In this document: in pieces, positions 35,801-45,673 of the stretch | How the letters are laid out: every line of letters starts with the position of its first letter | Position numbering within the stretch: position 1 is the first letter of the stretch | DNA from: Bombardia bombarda | Taxonomy: Eukaryota; Ascomycota; Sordariomycetes; Sordariales; Lasiosphaeriaceae | Reading direction: 5' to 3' | Assembly (NCBI GenBank): GCA_030512295.1 | Contig: JAULSR010000005.1 | Coordinates: 1,054,001-1,118,000, forward strand | Length of the DNA: 64,000 nucleotides | Translations under genes and position numbers: made by a program | The notes under the pieces: model-generated | Seen by the model: only the letters and a program-made list of their open reading frames with translations | Database searches by the model: none | What the model was told of the DNA's origin: nothing

Positions 35801-37570
35801 GAAGAGTTTAAGAGATTCATCAAGAAGACAATTGATGAGATCGATAAATACCGCCGCATGGACGAGTGGAGCTCAAGCTACCAGAACATATGGACAATAA
35901 CCGCTCTAAATTGCAAAATGAGACTGATGAAAGAGCGCGTTATACCGGTTGATCCGGTCGAGTTTGTGCAGTATCTGCAAGACGACAACACCGACCTGAT
36001 TCGCATCAAGGGATTTGAATGTCTTGTTGAGCTTGGCTTTATTTCCAACTCGCTAGTACTGAAGCTCCTTCTTTCATATATGAGCACCGACAAGTCTCCA
36101 TATGTTCGCGAGCAACTCTTCAAGATATTCTGCAAGGGTATTGCAGCTATTGCGTTCGGAGAAAGCAAAGCGTCTCAGCCTGAACCTGAACTTCAGATTG
36201 ATGATAGTGGATTGATCATCGAACAGGGCGAGGCCGAAATCCAGCAGCGAAAGCTTGATGCTGTTCGTAAAGAAGATATCAATCAATCTTTGAAAGCTCT
36301 AAAGGAAGAACTCAAGGGCAATACAACGCTGCAGGATGCTGTTTGGAAGGCGGTAGAGTCCACTAAGATCGGTCTCAAGGAAAAGCGCCAACTCTTGGAA
36401 CTCTGCTCAGCAATGTTTGAGCCAGATTACACATTGCTCGTCACTGTCCCTTACCCCAAATACTGGACATGCGCTCGTATGCCCGTGGATCCTACGAAGA
36501 TCAGCCCATCTGGGACAGCTCGCAAGAGCTTGGTTTTGAAGTTTACTCAACGAATCCGAACTCATCCTCGTCAGCCACCCATAGTAGATTTGCCACCGCC
36601 GCCATTGCCTATACTCGAAGCCAGGCCCCCGGAAACGAAGAAGATCAAGTTGAGCTCGAGGCCATCCTTCAATGGCTCTCTCAATGGCGGCTCTTCATTT
36701 AACGGCCTTCCGTCTCCGATCGTTGCGGCTGCAGCCGCGGCTCAAACCCACAACTCGCACTCGGCGTCGACTCCAGCACCGTATGCTCGAAAGGATTCCA
36801 TCTCGGTGACTTTGTCTCGGCCTGCAACTCCTGCCGCTACCGTGCCTTTTGCACCTTCTACAGCGCAGGCGCCCCCATCGGCATCTGCGGCACCTGCTGC
36901 ACCTCCAGCGCCGGCCTTCGACTCGATAGCGGTACAGCCAGTTGCACGGTTGTCGACGCCCTTGAGAGGGACGCCACCTCCGAATGCTAGGGCACCCAGT
37001 CAACAGTTGAATGGCAGCGCAAAACCGGCAGAAAAGCGGCCTAAGCTAGTTAAGAAACGCAAGAGCAACGAGGCCGAGTTCAATGATCGGCCAAAGAAGG
37101 TGGCAAAGACCAGTGTCAATGGCGTTCGTCCTGGCGCAAATGGTCGGCCGTCTAAGGTGGTTACTCTTCCCTTCACACAGTGGGATAAGCTGTCTGAGCA
37201 CACCCGTCGGACGCTGAAAATTGAGAAATCATCTCACACAAGCTCGTCGACGATTGTTGCGACGCCGACAACTAAGCGTATCACGTCTGCGTCGGATCGG
37301 CCATCCTCGCCCAGCGCCACGGGCTTTTCTGGATCGGGCAGAGAAGGTCCAGGCTCGCAGAATTCGTCGGGGGTGGGCTTGTCATCATCAAGCCACAAGC
37401 AGCGAAAACCGCTACCATCTTCTGCGCCCCATGGCCCCCCACCATCGGCCGCGACCACAAGTGGAGCCGCTGCCCCGACATCCCAAGCGCCTATCAAGAA
37501 GGTGATCAAACTGAAGCTGAGCAATTCCTCCTCACAGCAATCGCCTTCACAACCTTCACCACCTCGATAG
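32849..37570 (+). CDS. TAF2: Transcription initiation factor TFIID subunit TAF2
   Basis: Largest TFIID scaffold subunit contacting the Initiator region of promoters; nuclear. One exon encodes 1573 residues from the ATG at 32849 (AAGATGC context). The same frame extends 46 residues up to an ATG at 32711, but that part (MSTWRSLDRSS) looks like translated leader. The N-terminal M1-aminopeptidase-like region is clear: VELDINFQNKSISG, RHSIEPGTASCIFPCVDDPG, then FGRYPFESYKVCFVDD. The zinc-peptidase HExxH is replaced by HTLAS (His at about residue 455), so it is not a peptidase, as is known for TAF2. The middle is helical and HEAT-like. From about residue 1240 the tail is Pro/Ser/Ala-rich with basic patches, ending IKKVIKLKLSNSSS. 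The lack of introns over 4.7 kb is notable beside the 15-exon transporter. Confidence 0.93.
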   Translation: MPNTLDGEAAAEAAAVPDQQGAIQPFVIVKQQVELDINFQNKSISGISIIHIFPMTSDLDEIMLDARQCEINVDDITVDGVKTKAKFDDPYDLMTAPPQWQIGATQYHTMMNRMRPLMPERRPDMPITTREKELLGCVPADRALKISLRPEGQFRDEPRRTLKIKTGKGEQDVSIDRLDPNDEERGIKVSIPFRSKLIRDGLHFVGIDEGDQRYPHVYTRHSIEPGTASCIFPCVDDPGSRHPWKLMITCPRTLGDVFEYKQQALATQPPAAAAPLNGNRKRKSGDISTARSKPHVCLLEEDKMMDMTVVCSGNLTGEQIDPKDDRKKTMTFECQNSGAQHIAFAIGPFEHVELWSEFRTEEADEKLGSNAAKIHAYCLPSRTADVRHTCQPIVEAADYFAPEFGRYPFESYKVCFVDDMIPDTTAATSMSLCSNRLLYPEDTTDTAIEVTRKLVHTLASQYIGVNIVPNQRSDSWLVIGIQWFMTDLFMRSLCGNNWYKFHLKTMADKLVEADINRPSIHDLGEHLHIGDFELDFMALKAPLVLFILDQRMSKIPGSTGVVRVISSIVSGANIDPLNPIMTSISAAEFRRSCEKKSQYRPDELWDQWVHGAGCPKLFIKQRFNKKNLNVDITISQTQGTSKPKSINREEFWREYQEEIHSVYAGEVPKIFTGPFTVRIHEADGTPYEHYQVITEKDKNGTNLQIAYNTKYKRLKRTKKAVAAAANISSDKHDIQEDDVIYFNMLGDVLTTQKDVENWGLQEWSEDIHTAMDQESYEWIRFDCNFEWVCETISDMPGYMYLAQLQQDRDVVAHQDALLYFARGKRHGVAATIETRTVMDRRYYHGIRTMAIEDLPKQADPDLNYIGLAQLILSFRHFFCYKAAGQAGNVTFPPLPNDFRDQAQYAVQCALAGAIARTREKGRCSKHGRNFLLELLLFNDNTDNEYSDQFYIATLLEALTTSLIPERHDGDGDLLSRLKADDDDDEEFKRFIKKTIDEIDKYRRMDEWSSSYQNIWTITALNCKMRLMKERVIPVDPVEFVQYLQDDNTDLIRIKGFECLVELGFISNSLVLKLLLSYMSTDKSPYVREQLFKIFCKGIAAIAFGESKASQPEPELQIDDSGLIIEQGEAEIQQRKLDAVRKEDINQSLKALKEELKGNTTLQDAVWKAVESTKIGLKEKRQLLELCSAMFEPDYTLLVTVPYPKYWTCARMPVDPTKISPSGTARKSLVLKFTQRIRTHPRQPPIVDLPPPPLPILEARPPETKKIKLSSRPSFNGSLNGGSSFNGLPSPIVAAAAAAQTHNSHSASTPAPYARKDSISVTLSRPATPAATVPFAPSTAQAPPSASAAPAAPPAPAFDSIAVQPVARLSTPLRGTPPPNARAPSQQLNGSAKPAEKRPKLVKKRKSNEAEFNDRPKKVAKTSVNGVRPGANGRPSKVVTLPFTQWDKLSEHTRRTLKIEKSSHTSSSTIVATPTTKRITSASDRPSSPSATGFSGSGREGPGSQNSSGVGLSSSSHKQRKPLPSSAPHGPPPSAATTSGAAAPTSQAPIKKVIKLKLSNSSSQQSPSQPSPPR

Positions 37571-39115
37571 ATCAGGGATCTGGGGACACGAAGAAAAAGG
37601 CGTAGATCATCCACGTGTGGTCCGCTGTGAGCAATCTGCTCTATTGTCCAGGCTGGTTTCATTCAGCGACTGCGGAATGGAAACAGGCGTGCTATGGCGA
37701 TACGACATTACGGCTCTGCCTCGGGTCAGACTCTTCAAGGGAGTTCCTTGGCCTTCATACATGGGACTCTAGTTTTTACCCTTTTGCCTTTTATTTTTAT
37801 TATTTTTTTTTTTTTGCCGTGGTTGGTTTATCGTGTGTGTGGAGGTACCATGCGGTGGGGGGGATGTTTTCCTCCTGTCTTTTTTATTTCGTTTTGCTAT
37901 ATCCACGACTTTCTGGGAAAGAAAGGACCAAAAGAGGGATGACGGGCAGGATGGAGTAGAGGAGGAGGACAAGAGGCTGATGATGGGAGGGGAAAGAAAC
38001 AATCATATCATGGTTTTGGTCCAAATCGGTGTCTCGGTTGCATTGCATTGCAGGGCGGGCTAACTAGATCATCATCATTCAGCATGGCGTTTCAGGGTAA
38101 CAAAAAGGGATATTTTTGTTTGTTTTTGGTGGCCTCTACGACGCGTCGTCATACGCGCACACGCCCACACACACACACACACACACACAAACTCTGGGGA
38201 TATTTATTTTTCTGTAAAATTAGGTAGTAAGCAATCAATCCAACACAACAAAGGGGAAATGGTTGGAAAGGGCTTGTTTGTCTGTCTATCTGTATTTGTG
38301 CTTGTTTGTTCGGAACGGGTTGGACGGTGCCGATGCTGCTTCTTTCTGCTGGCCGTGGGGTTTATTATGGCTTGGTTGGTTATATTTTGTGTGTACAGAA
38401 TGGAAGGGGAGATTATACGCACACTCACACACTGAGAGACTAGGGAAGACGGAGATGGCTTGGTCAGCTTGGTGTTTGACTGATGATATAGACGGACGGG
38501 CTGGCTGGAGGAAGGAGGATTTGGATGCGACATGATTTGCTTTTCATCCGAGACAGCCAGCCGGGCTTTTATCATTCTATAGATAGAGGGACAGGACAGT
38601 ATGAGTCCACCATCAGTGGCAGTATTGGCAGTGAGATGGGTTTGCAAGGACGGCCAGCAGATATAGGGGGAGCAGTAGATAGCTGGCTGGGTAGAGAGTA
38701 GTGACTTACTTGCCTTGTTTCGCGGATACCTATATAAAGCGAACGAAGCGAGATGTCGTCTATGAAGAAGAAAAGATTGATTCTCCAATAGGCCCGTTCA
38801 TTATCTTCCTTATCTGGATATAAACGCCTTGCTGGGAATTTAGTGGCGCTGTTTTGAAATGAAGTATGTGGTATTATTACATGGTATCTCACTCTCGCTG
38901 AACTGCTTTCTTAGCCTCGCCTCCTTTTATGGAAATATCATATGTACAGTGAAAGGCAGTTATATCCATCCATCCGTAGCCATTATCTCTCGTCATTCAA
39001 GTGTTCCCAAGATGATCTTCTGACCAACTACATAAAAGCCATTATGAAAGAGAGTAGAACAGCGGCAGCCTGCAAACTCTGGAGTTTCTGAGTGATCCCT
39101 TTCCTTTTCTGCTCT
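37571..39115. other. Convergent 3' intergenic region
   Basis: Between the TAF2 and CDC26 3' ends. Contains T-rich tracts near 37790-37815 and a (CA)13 microsatellite. The small ORFs show no domain. Confidence 0.55.
38166..38191. repeat. (CA)13 microsatellite
   Basis: Uninterrupted CA run preceded by an imperfect CGCACACGCCCA stretch. Likely polymorphic in length between strains. Confidence 0.92.
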
Positions 39116-40249
39116 TTACCCCTGCGACGGTGGTGGCTGCCGCCTGCGTGGATGCGCGACGCCGATGCGCTCCTCCCTGGAACGTGCTCGCATCTCGGGC
39201 GTGACAGCCGGATGGTGACCGCCGCCGCCGAGAACGCGTGTCGAGGCAGTGGTAGTAGGGGCAGCACCGCCACCCGCTCCTTGGCCGCGAAACCGCTCGC
39301 GAGCATTCTGCTGCTCCTCGATAATGCGCCGCTGATGCTGCAGCTGCTGCTGCTGGCGAGCCGCCGTTTCATCGCCGCGCTGAGGGCCCACCGGGGTATG
39401 CAGTGCTCCCCGATCCTGATGAACATTGTTATTGTTGCCACCTGCTGCTGTCGCTGCTGCGTGCTGCTGCTGCTGTCGTCCCATTTCCATACTCGGTGTT
39501 GCTGTTGCTCTGGGTCCATAAGCCGGTGGCATCATTGCCCTTATCTCTTCGGGAGAGAGGACCTGCCTACTGACAACTCTGTGAGTCACATAACGCGGCG
39601 GCAGCATCATGTCGAGTCTGTCTTGGGTCATAGCGGGGGCCGATATGGGAGGGGGAACTGCCGGAACTGTATCCACGTCCATGGTGTCATTGTCGTTGTA
39701 CCCGCCGCGGTTGTCGTCGTCGTCATCGTCATCGTCATCATCCGAGTCGGCGTCAAATCCTGGTGTTGTTGCGGCTGCGGGTGCTCGCCTTGCCCCGAGC
39801 ACCTGTCGAGGTTGTAGTCGTTGCTGCCGCTGCTGCTGCTGTCCCTGTCCCTGTGCGCCGCCGTTCTCTTCCTCTTCTTCCTCGTATCCTTGTCGTTGTT
39901 GCTGCTGCTGCTGTGTATAATATGATCGGATGTTCACGTTGATGTCGCCGTCGTCGTCTTGCTCTTCGTCATCGTCGTCAAACATGGTCTGTTGCCGGCC
40001 AACGAAGGCGCCTCCTTGTCGTCGTCCTCCTCCGCCTCCATTAAATACCGGACCTCCACGCCCCCGTCGACTTGTGGCGGAGCGCGCGGCAGTAGCGGCG
40101 GCGGCGGCCATGGCTTCTTCTCTGGCGCGGGCATGTGCAGCCATCATAACGGCCGTGGAGCGCGCCTTCTCACGCTCTGCGGAGCGGTCCTCGTACTCAG
40201 CGATGTCCTCGCCCGTGACGGCCAGCACCGTCAGTGGTCGGCGGAGCAT
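39116..40249 (-). CDS. CDC26: Anaphase-promoting complex subunit CDC26 (APC12) with long low-complexity extension
   Basis: Small APC/C subunit whose N-terminus threads into the TPR groove of Cut9/APC6. The single exon encodes 377 residues. The N-terminus MLRRPLTVLAVTGEDIAEYE fits the CDC26 family signature (MLRR-x-PT, then an acidic DI-x-x-YE helix), and the C-terminus AVTPEMRARSREERIGV resembles the fungal CDC26 end. In between are some 280 residues of poly-Ala, Arg-Gly, poly-Gln, an uninterrupted D10 run and poly-Glu, encoded by CTG/GTC/GTT repeats. Family members usually have roughly 80-130 residues, so this is far larger. No stop or frame change breaks the ORF, and an intron excising the repeats is conceivable. 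Assignment rests on the ends only. Confidence 0.72.
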   Translation of the reverse strand: MLRRPLTVLAVTGEDIAEYEDRSAEREKARSTAVMMAAHARAREEAMAAAAATAARSATSRRGRGGPVFNGGGGGRRQGGAFVGRQQTMFDDDDEEQDDDGDINVNIRSYYTQQQQQQRQGYEEEEEENGGAQGQGQQQQRQQRLQPRQVLGARRAPAAATTPGFDADSDDDDDDDDDDNRGGYNDNDTMDVDTVPAVPPPISAPAMTQDRLDMMLPPRYVTHRVVSRQVLSPEEIRAMMPPAYGPRATATPSMEMGRQQQQHAAATAAGGNNNNVHQDRGALHTPVGPQRGDETAARQQQQLQHQRRIIEEQQNARERFRGQGAGGGAAPTTTASTRVLGGGGHHPAVTPEMRARSREERIGVAHPRRRQPPPSQG

Positions 40250-41042
40250 AATGACGATGTCTGGTCAGTTGGTAGGTTGGCTGGTTGACAGGCAGCTTGC
40301 GGTTCAGAAATGAGCACGCTATGTATGCAGCTGGGTGGTATATTGTTCAATAATATGTATGATATTGTATAGACTTGGAATAGTATCTAAAATAGAAATA
40401 GTCAATATCTTGTCCATGAACTGTCGTGTAACCAGCGCATGGATTAGCACTGGTAGGTAGGTAGACTGGGAATGCGGGGCAGAGAAACGCCAAAACGTTG
40501 GTCTGCTCGTCCCCACGCATGCACGCTGCTCCCGAAGGCAACGCGGGGATTTGCTTGGGCAAACTTTGAGGAATCACATACGAGGATATTCACTCCATGT
40601 ATCTTGTCTGGGGTGTTTGGGTGCAAGAAGGCGGATAAAACCTAGGTAGAAAGCTTAACTGGGACGGACCTAGACTAGACGCCCAGTTCTTAGTAGGCGG
40701 GCGTTGTGTTCCATTTCCCCCACTGCGCGGCGCGTCGTGGTTTGACGGACGCTGAAAGGCGGGTTGTAGGGTTAGGGTTTGTGCCGACCCTTCTTCTGCC
40801 CATTTTATCTAAGAGAAGGACGCAGTTACCGTACTTCAAACAAATTATACGGAACAAAGACAATTCAAGTTTTAGAACTGCACACAGTGACCCGTCGTAA
40901 TGGAATATGATCCGAGTTCTCGCTTGAAGTGATGAGCGGGTATCTTATTTAATTTATGCAGTAAAATACATGCATAATCACAACTAGACGCTACCAGAGC
41001 TCCCCATCTCTTCTTTGGTTCATATCACACATGTCATCATTA
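40250..41042. other. Intergenic region between two leftward genes
   Basis: Upstream of CDC26 and downstream of WSS1. Contains an AACCTAGGTAGA motif at 40639-40650 and a GGTAGGTAGGTAG stretch near 40451. No coding feature. Confidence 0.55.
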
Positions 41043-42469
41043 TCATTTCGAATTATCCTTCATCTTGCCACACGTCGAGCAAGTCCACCACTGCCTCTCC
41101 ATTATCTTACCACAAAGAGAACACTGCCAGGTGGCTGCAGCGTTCTGAGAAGCAGCGGCAGCAATGGCAGCGGGAGAGCGGCTCGATCCTCCACTATTTG
41201 GCTTCCTCTTCGCGGGTGGACCGTTTATTGGGCTCGACGTCAGATCAATTACCGTTCTTGATCTCCCGATTGGTGGTGATGGTGGTTTCTTTGCCAGTTC
41301 TTGAGTGACTGCCGCGGGCCTCTCGTTCCCGCAAGCATCACAGCACAGATATGTAGCTGGGTTGTATAGGGTACAGATGCTGCATGACCACCCATCTACA
41401 GCCTCGGTCACATCTGGAGAGGAGGTGCCGTATATATCAGGTAGTTTCGGTCTTGTCGCGAGAGGTATTGGCGGGGCCGAAGAGCTAGATGCGCTGGATC
41501 TCGCCGCCGATGTTGTTACTGCAGCTGTACGAGAGCCATTTTGATCATAGTCGTACCCATTCTGGCCCTCAAAAAACGCGCCGCCACCACTCCCGGTCGG
41601 ATTCGCGGCGCTCGGGTGAATATACGAGCTGCCATGCTTGGCCTTCTCGTCTTCCTGCACGAGCTCCCACAGAGCCTGCGCAATAGCAGCCTCATTAGCG
41701 GCGTCCTCCTCCGCCTTGGTGCGGAACCCGTTCCTCGTGGCCGTGTCCGAGATCTCCTGGACCTCGCGCTCGTTGTGATTGGTGTTTCCACATCCCTTCA
41801 GCGTCTTGTTCCGCCGCTCGATCGCGCTGACAATGACGTTCCGGATGTCCTCGCCGGGCCGCGGCGCGACGCCCCCGAGGCGCTGGCCCGACCTGGACGA
41901 GAGCACGCGGCGCTTCTCCGCAGCGGCGCGGGCGAGACGGCGGGCCTCGTGCATGGGGAGCTGGCGAGAGCCGCCGCCCAGCTTGTAACCGTTTGACAGG
42001 AAGCCCTCGCCGGTGTAGCCCTTGCGGACGAGGCCCTCGTGCTCGTCGCGGAGCTGGTTCCAGAGGGCGTTGAACTTTGCGTCGTGCGGGCCGTGGACGA
42101 TGTGGGACAGCTCGTGGAGCATGGTGTCGGTTACTTGCTCGATGGGCAAGAACTGGTTCACGTCTCCGGGGTACCGAAGACGGAGCAGGATCCTCTGGCC
42201 CCCGTTTACGTTGAGGCCTTTGAGGGGTGTTGCTGTTAGTCTAGCTGGCCGGTTTGACCATGACGACGATGCAAACATGTTTGGATCCTACCGTATAGAT
42301 TGTGCTGGTCTGGGTAGAACTCGGCCAGCTCCCCCACCTTCCATTTCCTGGCCCGCATTATGGGCTTTACGAGAGATGCTATCTTTTGAAGAGTGTGCAG
42401 GGCCTCCTTCTCGCGCGCAAAGTTGCGCAGATGCGAGAAGGAGAGTACTAGAGGGTCGTGTTCGGCCAT
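41043..42469 (-). CDS. WSS1: WSS1-type DNA-dependent metalloprotease (WLM domain)
   Basis: Zinc protease that degrades DNA-protein crosslinks and SUMOylated targets together with Cdc48; nuclear. Two exons, 42469..42292 and 42217..41043, encode 450 residues; the 74-nt intron in phase 1 restores LYGLNVNGGQRILLRLR. The catalytic motif HELSHIVHGPHD starts at about residue 94 (H94, E95, H98 and H104). RSGQRLGG resembles the SHP box that binds Cdc48. TVIDLTSS is a good SUMO-interacting motif. Two zinc fingers follow: a RanBP2 type (WSCSICTLYNPATYLCCDAC, about 325-350) and a C-terminal C4 (WQCSLCGKI..WWTCSTCGK). The full yeast Wss1 domain set is therefore present. The start context and length are normal. 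Confidence 0.93.
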
Positions 42470-43199
42470 CTTGGCGCTCGACTGATTGTTGTCACGATCG
42501 CGACAGTATTGGGTTGAGTATATAGTTAAGGCGGGGTGATGATGGTGGGGGTATTAGAAGAATACCAAGATACGGAGGTGGCTAGATACCTATGTATATC
42601 TAGGAAATGACAAAAAGGAAACATCTAGAACCTTAAAATGATGAAGCTTACACCCAACGGCGTTGGTGTTTGGGCAGCAGCCGCGTCATGGCTTTGCCTG
42701 GCCCGGCCTCACTCCGCGCCGCGAGTGGCGTTGACGAGAGGTCGATTACAGAGCAGAACACTGGACAATCTGTAGTGCACTTTGTCCGTAGAAATCCGTA
42801 CTGTACAATACATAAAATTCGCTGAAAGACGCTGAAAGTTGGGGACTTGATTGGCAATTTCTGGCCTGCTAATTCGGACGGGAGTTGTTTTTTAGTGAGC
42901 TCTTCCCCAAATTTCCCCACCATGCCCCCTCCTGTTGGTACCCAACTACTCCAAGATTGGTTGGTGGCACATCCTGGAATTCCAACCTCTGCCGAGGTGT
43001 TCGTGTCATCTGAATCATAGCTAATCTAGCAGTTTGCTGAAGGTCAAGTGGCATATATCTCAGTATGACAAGAAAATCTACAACAGCAGCGACGCGACAC
43101 GTGGAATTGATGGTATCGTCTCGCCTGGTCTCAACTGAGACTCAGTCGCACCTGCCATATTTGCCTGACAAAGGGTGGGGGCATGTTGGAGTCGTACCG

Positions 43200-43434
43200 C
43201 TGTTAGTGAGCTTAAATTTCTTGCGGTAAAAATCATCCTTTCGACTATCGCTCTTACTGTGTAACAGACCTGGAGGCTTCGGTACCTGGCCTCGTGGAAA
43301 CGCTCGTCAACCAGCAACACACCACTTGAAGAAAGCCAGAAAGTCAAATCGCATCGCACCGAGACCTGTCCCCTTGTTAAGAGTGATAGTCGAGAGGATG
43401 ATTTTTACCGCACGAAATTTAAGCTCACTAACAG
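43200..43434. repeat. Inverted repeat with 57-bp arms
   Basis: Left arm 43200-43256 and right arm 43378-43434 are reverse complements at 54 of 57 positions; two of the three differences are transitions. The spacer is 121 bp. Both arms encode the same peptide on opposite strands (IVERMIFTARNLSSLT) by accident of symmetry, not as a gene. It could be a MITE-like remnant or a hairpin-forming element; I see no flanking target-site duplication. Confidence 0.93.
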
Positions 43435-44448
43435 ATGGGACATCACAACCCAGGCACACTGGACTCCTCTCGCTGCCCGTATGCCAGCTCTCATTTTTGA
43501 TGTATCACCAAATGATGCCGTGCCATGCTCCTTTAATCAGCTTGTTGTCTGTATCTCACATTGCAATCCCCCTCTTGCTCATGGACAGGCAGGTAGGGTA
43601 GGTTATTGATTTTTTTTTGGACAAAAGAAGAGGGGACATGAGGTCCTTTTGATGCGTCAAGTCTGTTGTTATCCAACACCATTACAAGAAGCAAACTGCC
43701 ATCGCATGAATGAGACGTGCCCCCTGATCTGCCACTGCGGTAATAGGCATCACCGCGGCCCAGTCTCACACTCACGGGAAGCTTGACAGTTCGTTCCATC
43801 CATATTATTACGAGGCATGCACGGATCCGTCCATTACTTTCTACCCAGTTGGGTCGACAAATCCATACGATGTGCTGATGTGGAAGGTTGAGGCGCCTAC
43901 CCTCCTGTAAGGACGGATACTGCCTACGGTACTCCATGCCCAACTCTAGCGTACCCTTGGCTTTAAGGTTGCCATGAACAAGCGGCACTGCGGTAGTTGC
44001 AACCACCAATCGATGGGACCAGACCGCCCCCAGACAAATTACAAGAGTCCAAAAGTCAATCTCGGGAATGGATGCGATGCGCTACACAGCCGCCTCGCAT
44101 TGTCAAATCAGATGAAGCAGACAAAACAGATTGGCCTGACCTCTTGATAGAGATTCTTGTACACATATGTGTACAACAACAATAGCTGCCCAACAACATG
44201 TTCTGTTCGGGCTGGCTCGGGCATGGCATGGAAAGCTGCATGAGTATTTGTAACGAAACAATACTACGAGCTTTTGCTCGGAATAAGCTGCCTGTTGTGT
44301 GCGTGTGTTTCAGCTTAAGCATGGCTCCGCGTAACGGACAAGCTTCCGTGACAAGTTTGGCATCGATTTGCAGATTTACCTGGCGGCTTGCGGGGTGAAG
44401 AAGAAAGGACAAAAAGGGTTGTGACGAAGAGGCTGATAGGTGAGTCTG

Positions 44449-44460
44449 CCCCCCCCCCCC
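44449..44460. repeat. C12 homopolymer
   Basis: Twelve C in a row in non-coding DNA. Its true length is uncertain for any sequencing method. Confidence 0.85.
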
Positions 44461-45595
44461 AGCATTTCCTAATGGTGTGCTGCTGCCGAATAAAGTCAGT
44501 GGCGTTTTTTGAGTTGTGGTCAGGACTCAGGGGTCAGTTGTCTAGCGTACCGGTTAGGTGCATCGGACGCATGCATGGATGCATTTCTCGCCCTCCCTTG
44601 CTCCTGCCAAGCGTGCGCAGAGAGCCAACCGAACCCACTGTGGGGTCTACGCTACTTTTTAAGCCCCTGCAGTGCAAGTCAGGGCTTCTCGCCTGCCATT
44701 CATTGCCTGTCCCTTTTTCAACGTCTGCCAACTTTCTGCAAGCTAGTGCAGGTTGATTTGCTCTCGTTGTATCTCAAGATTGGGATGGACAATACTAGCA
44801 CGACCGACGGCTCCCAAGCTCCCAGAGCATGTCTGGTCCACTTTTGTCCGTTACAGATTTCTGTTGATGACGGCCTGCGACATGTCGTGGCCGGGGGATT
44901 CCTTGTCTTGTTCTATCATTTTTTCTTTCTCGCTCTCAACTGGATGGAGATTATGTTTGTTTGCTGTCCTGTCCGGCAGCTAAGCACTAGCTCTGGGCCT
45001 GGCTGGCTCTAGCTAGCTGGCTGACCCGTTCGTCAGTCAATTATCATCCCATACCGAACTGTGGGAGTCTTGTGAGTCTTGCTTGGTAAGGACTAAAGAG
45101 CATGAATCAGTCAATTGCCCAGATAGGGCTCCGCATCAAGGACCACTCACGCCTTGGATTGCGCCCCATGATAGGTCCCCATGGGCTCCGACTGATCGTC
45201 ACCAAGCAGCATGATGTTTCCGTGTTTCCGTGGGACGGATGGGATGGATGGCTCCCCCGAGGAGGCAGAGAAGAGGAGCTGCTTGCTTGGCTCTTTTTAC
45301 AAGCCGGGAGCTTTGCTGGATTGTCAGTTGGCAAAAGCTTGTCGACTTGTTGATCACCACCCCTCTCCTTTCCCTCCTCCGCTAATTCTCTATCTGATCT
45401 TTTTTGGATCCTTATTGTCCTTCCTTCGTGTTCCGTTCTTGGCTCTGTTACATTTGCCGCCCTTTTTCTGTCCCTTCGTTGTCAGTTTCTAGTCGCTCTC
45501 TTCTGACTATCCACGACATCCTCCCGACCCGTTCGTGACTCTCGTTAACATCAACCTCTGCGCGGTGTTGTCTACTCGGGATACTTCACACACAC

Positions 45596-45641
45596 ACTCT
45601 CTCTCTCTCTCTTTCACTCTTTTTTCACTCTTTTTTCACGC
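45596..45641 (+). promoter_or_regulatory. Pyrimidine-rich leader of the aspartic protease gene
   Basis: CT-repeat (CTCTCTCTCTCTCTTTC) followed by two copies of CACTCTTTTTT, ending about 30 bp before the ATG at 45674. CT-rich tracts before the start are common in well-expressed filamentous-fungal genes. The function here is inferred. Confidence 0.4.
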
Positions 45642-45673
45642 TCGTTTGGTTCTCTTGCGCATCTTCAACCACC

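Larger units (their letters stand above)
42470..45673. other. 3.2 kb intergenic region, divergent promoters
   Basis: Upstream of WSS1 (leftward) and the aspartic protease (rightward). Carries a 57-bp inverted repeat (43200-43434), a C12 run at 44449-44460 and a pyrimidine-rich protease leader. No protein or RNA gene recognised. Confidence 0.55.

Noticed and set aside
39092..39920. Plus-strand 241-codon ORF rich in Cys and Leu over CDC26
   Set aside because: It arises from reading the CAG/GAC repeat tracts backwards; no domain or start context.
43078..43601. Paired ORFs sharing an IVERMIFTARNLSSLT peptide, as a duplicated gene
   Set aside because: The shared peptide is explained by the 57-bp inverted repeat; neither ORF has further coding character.
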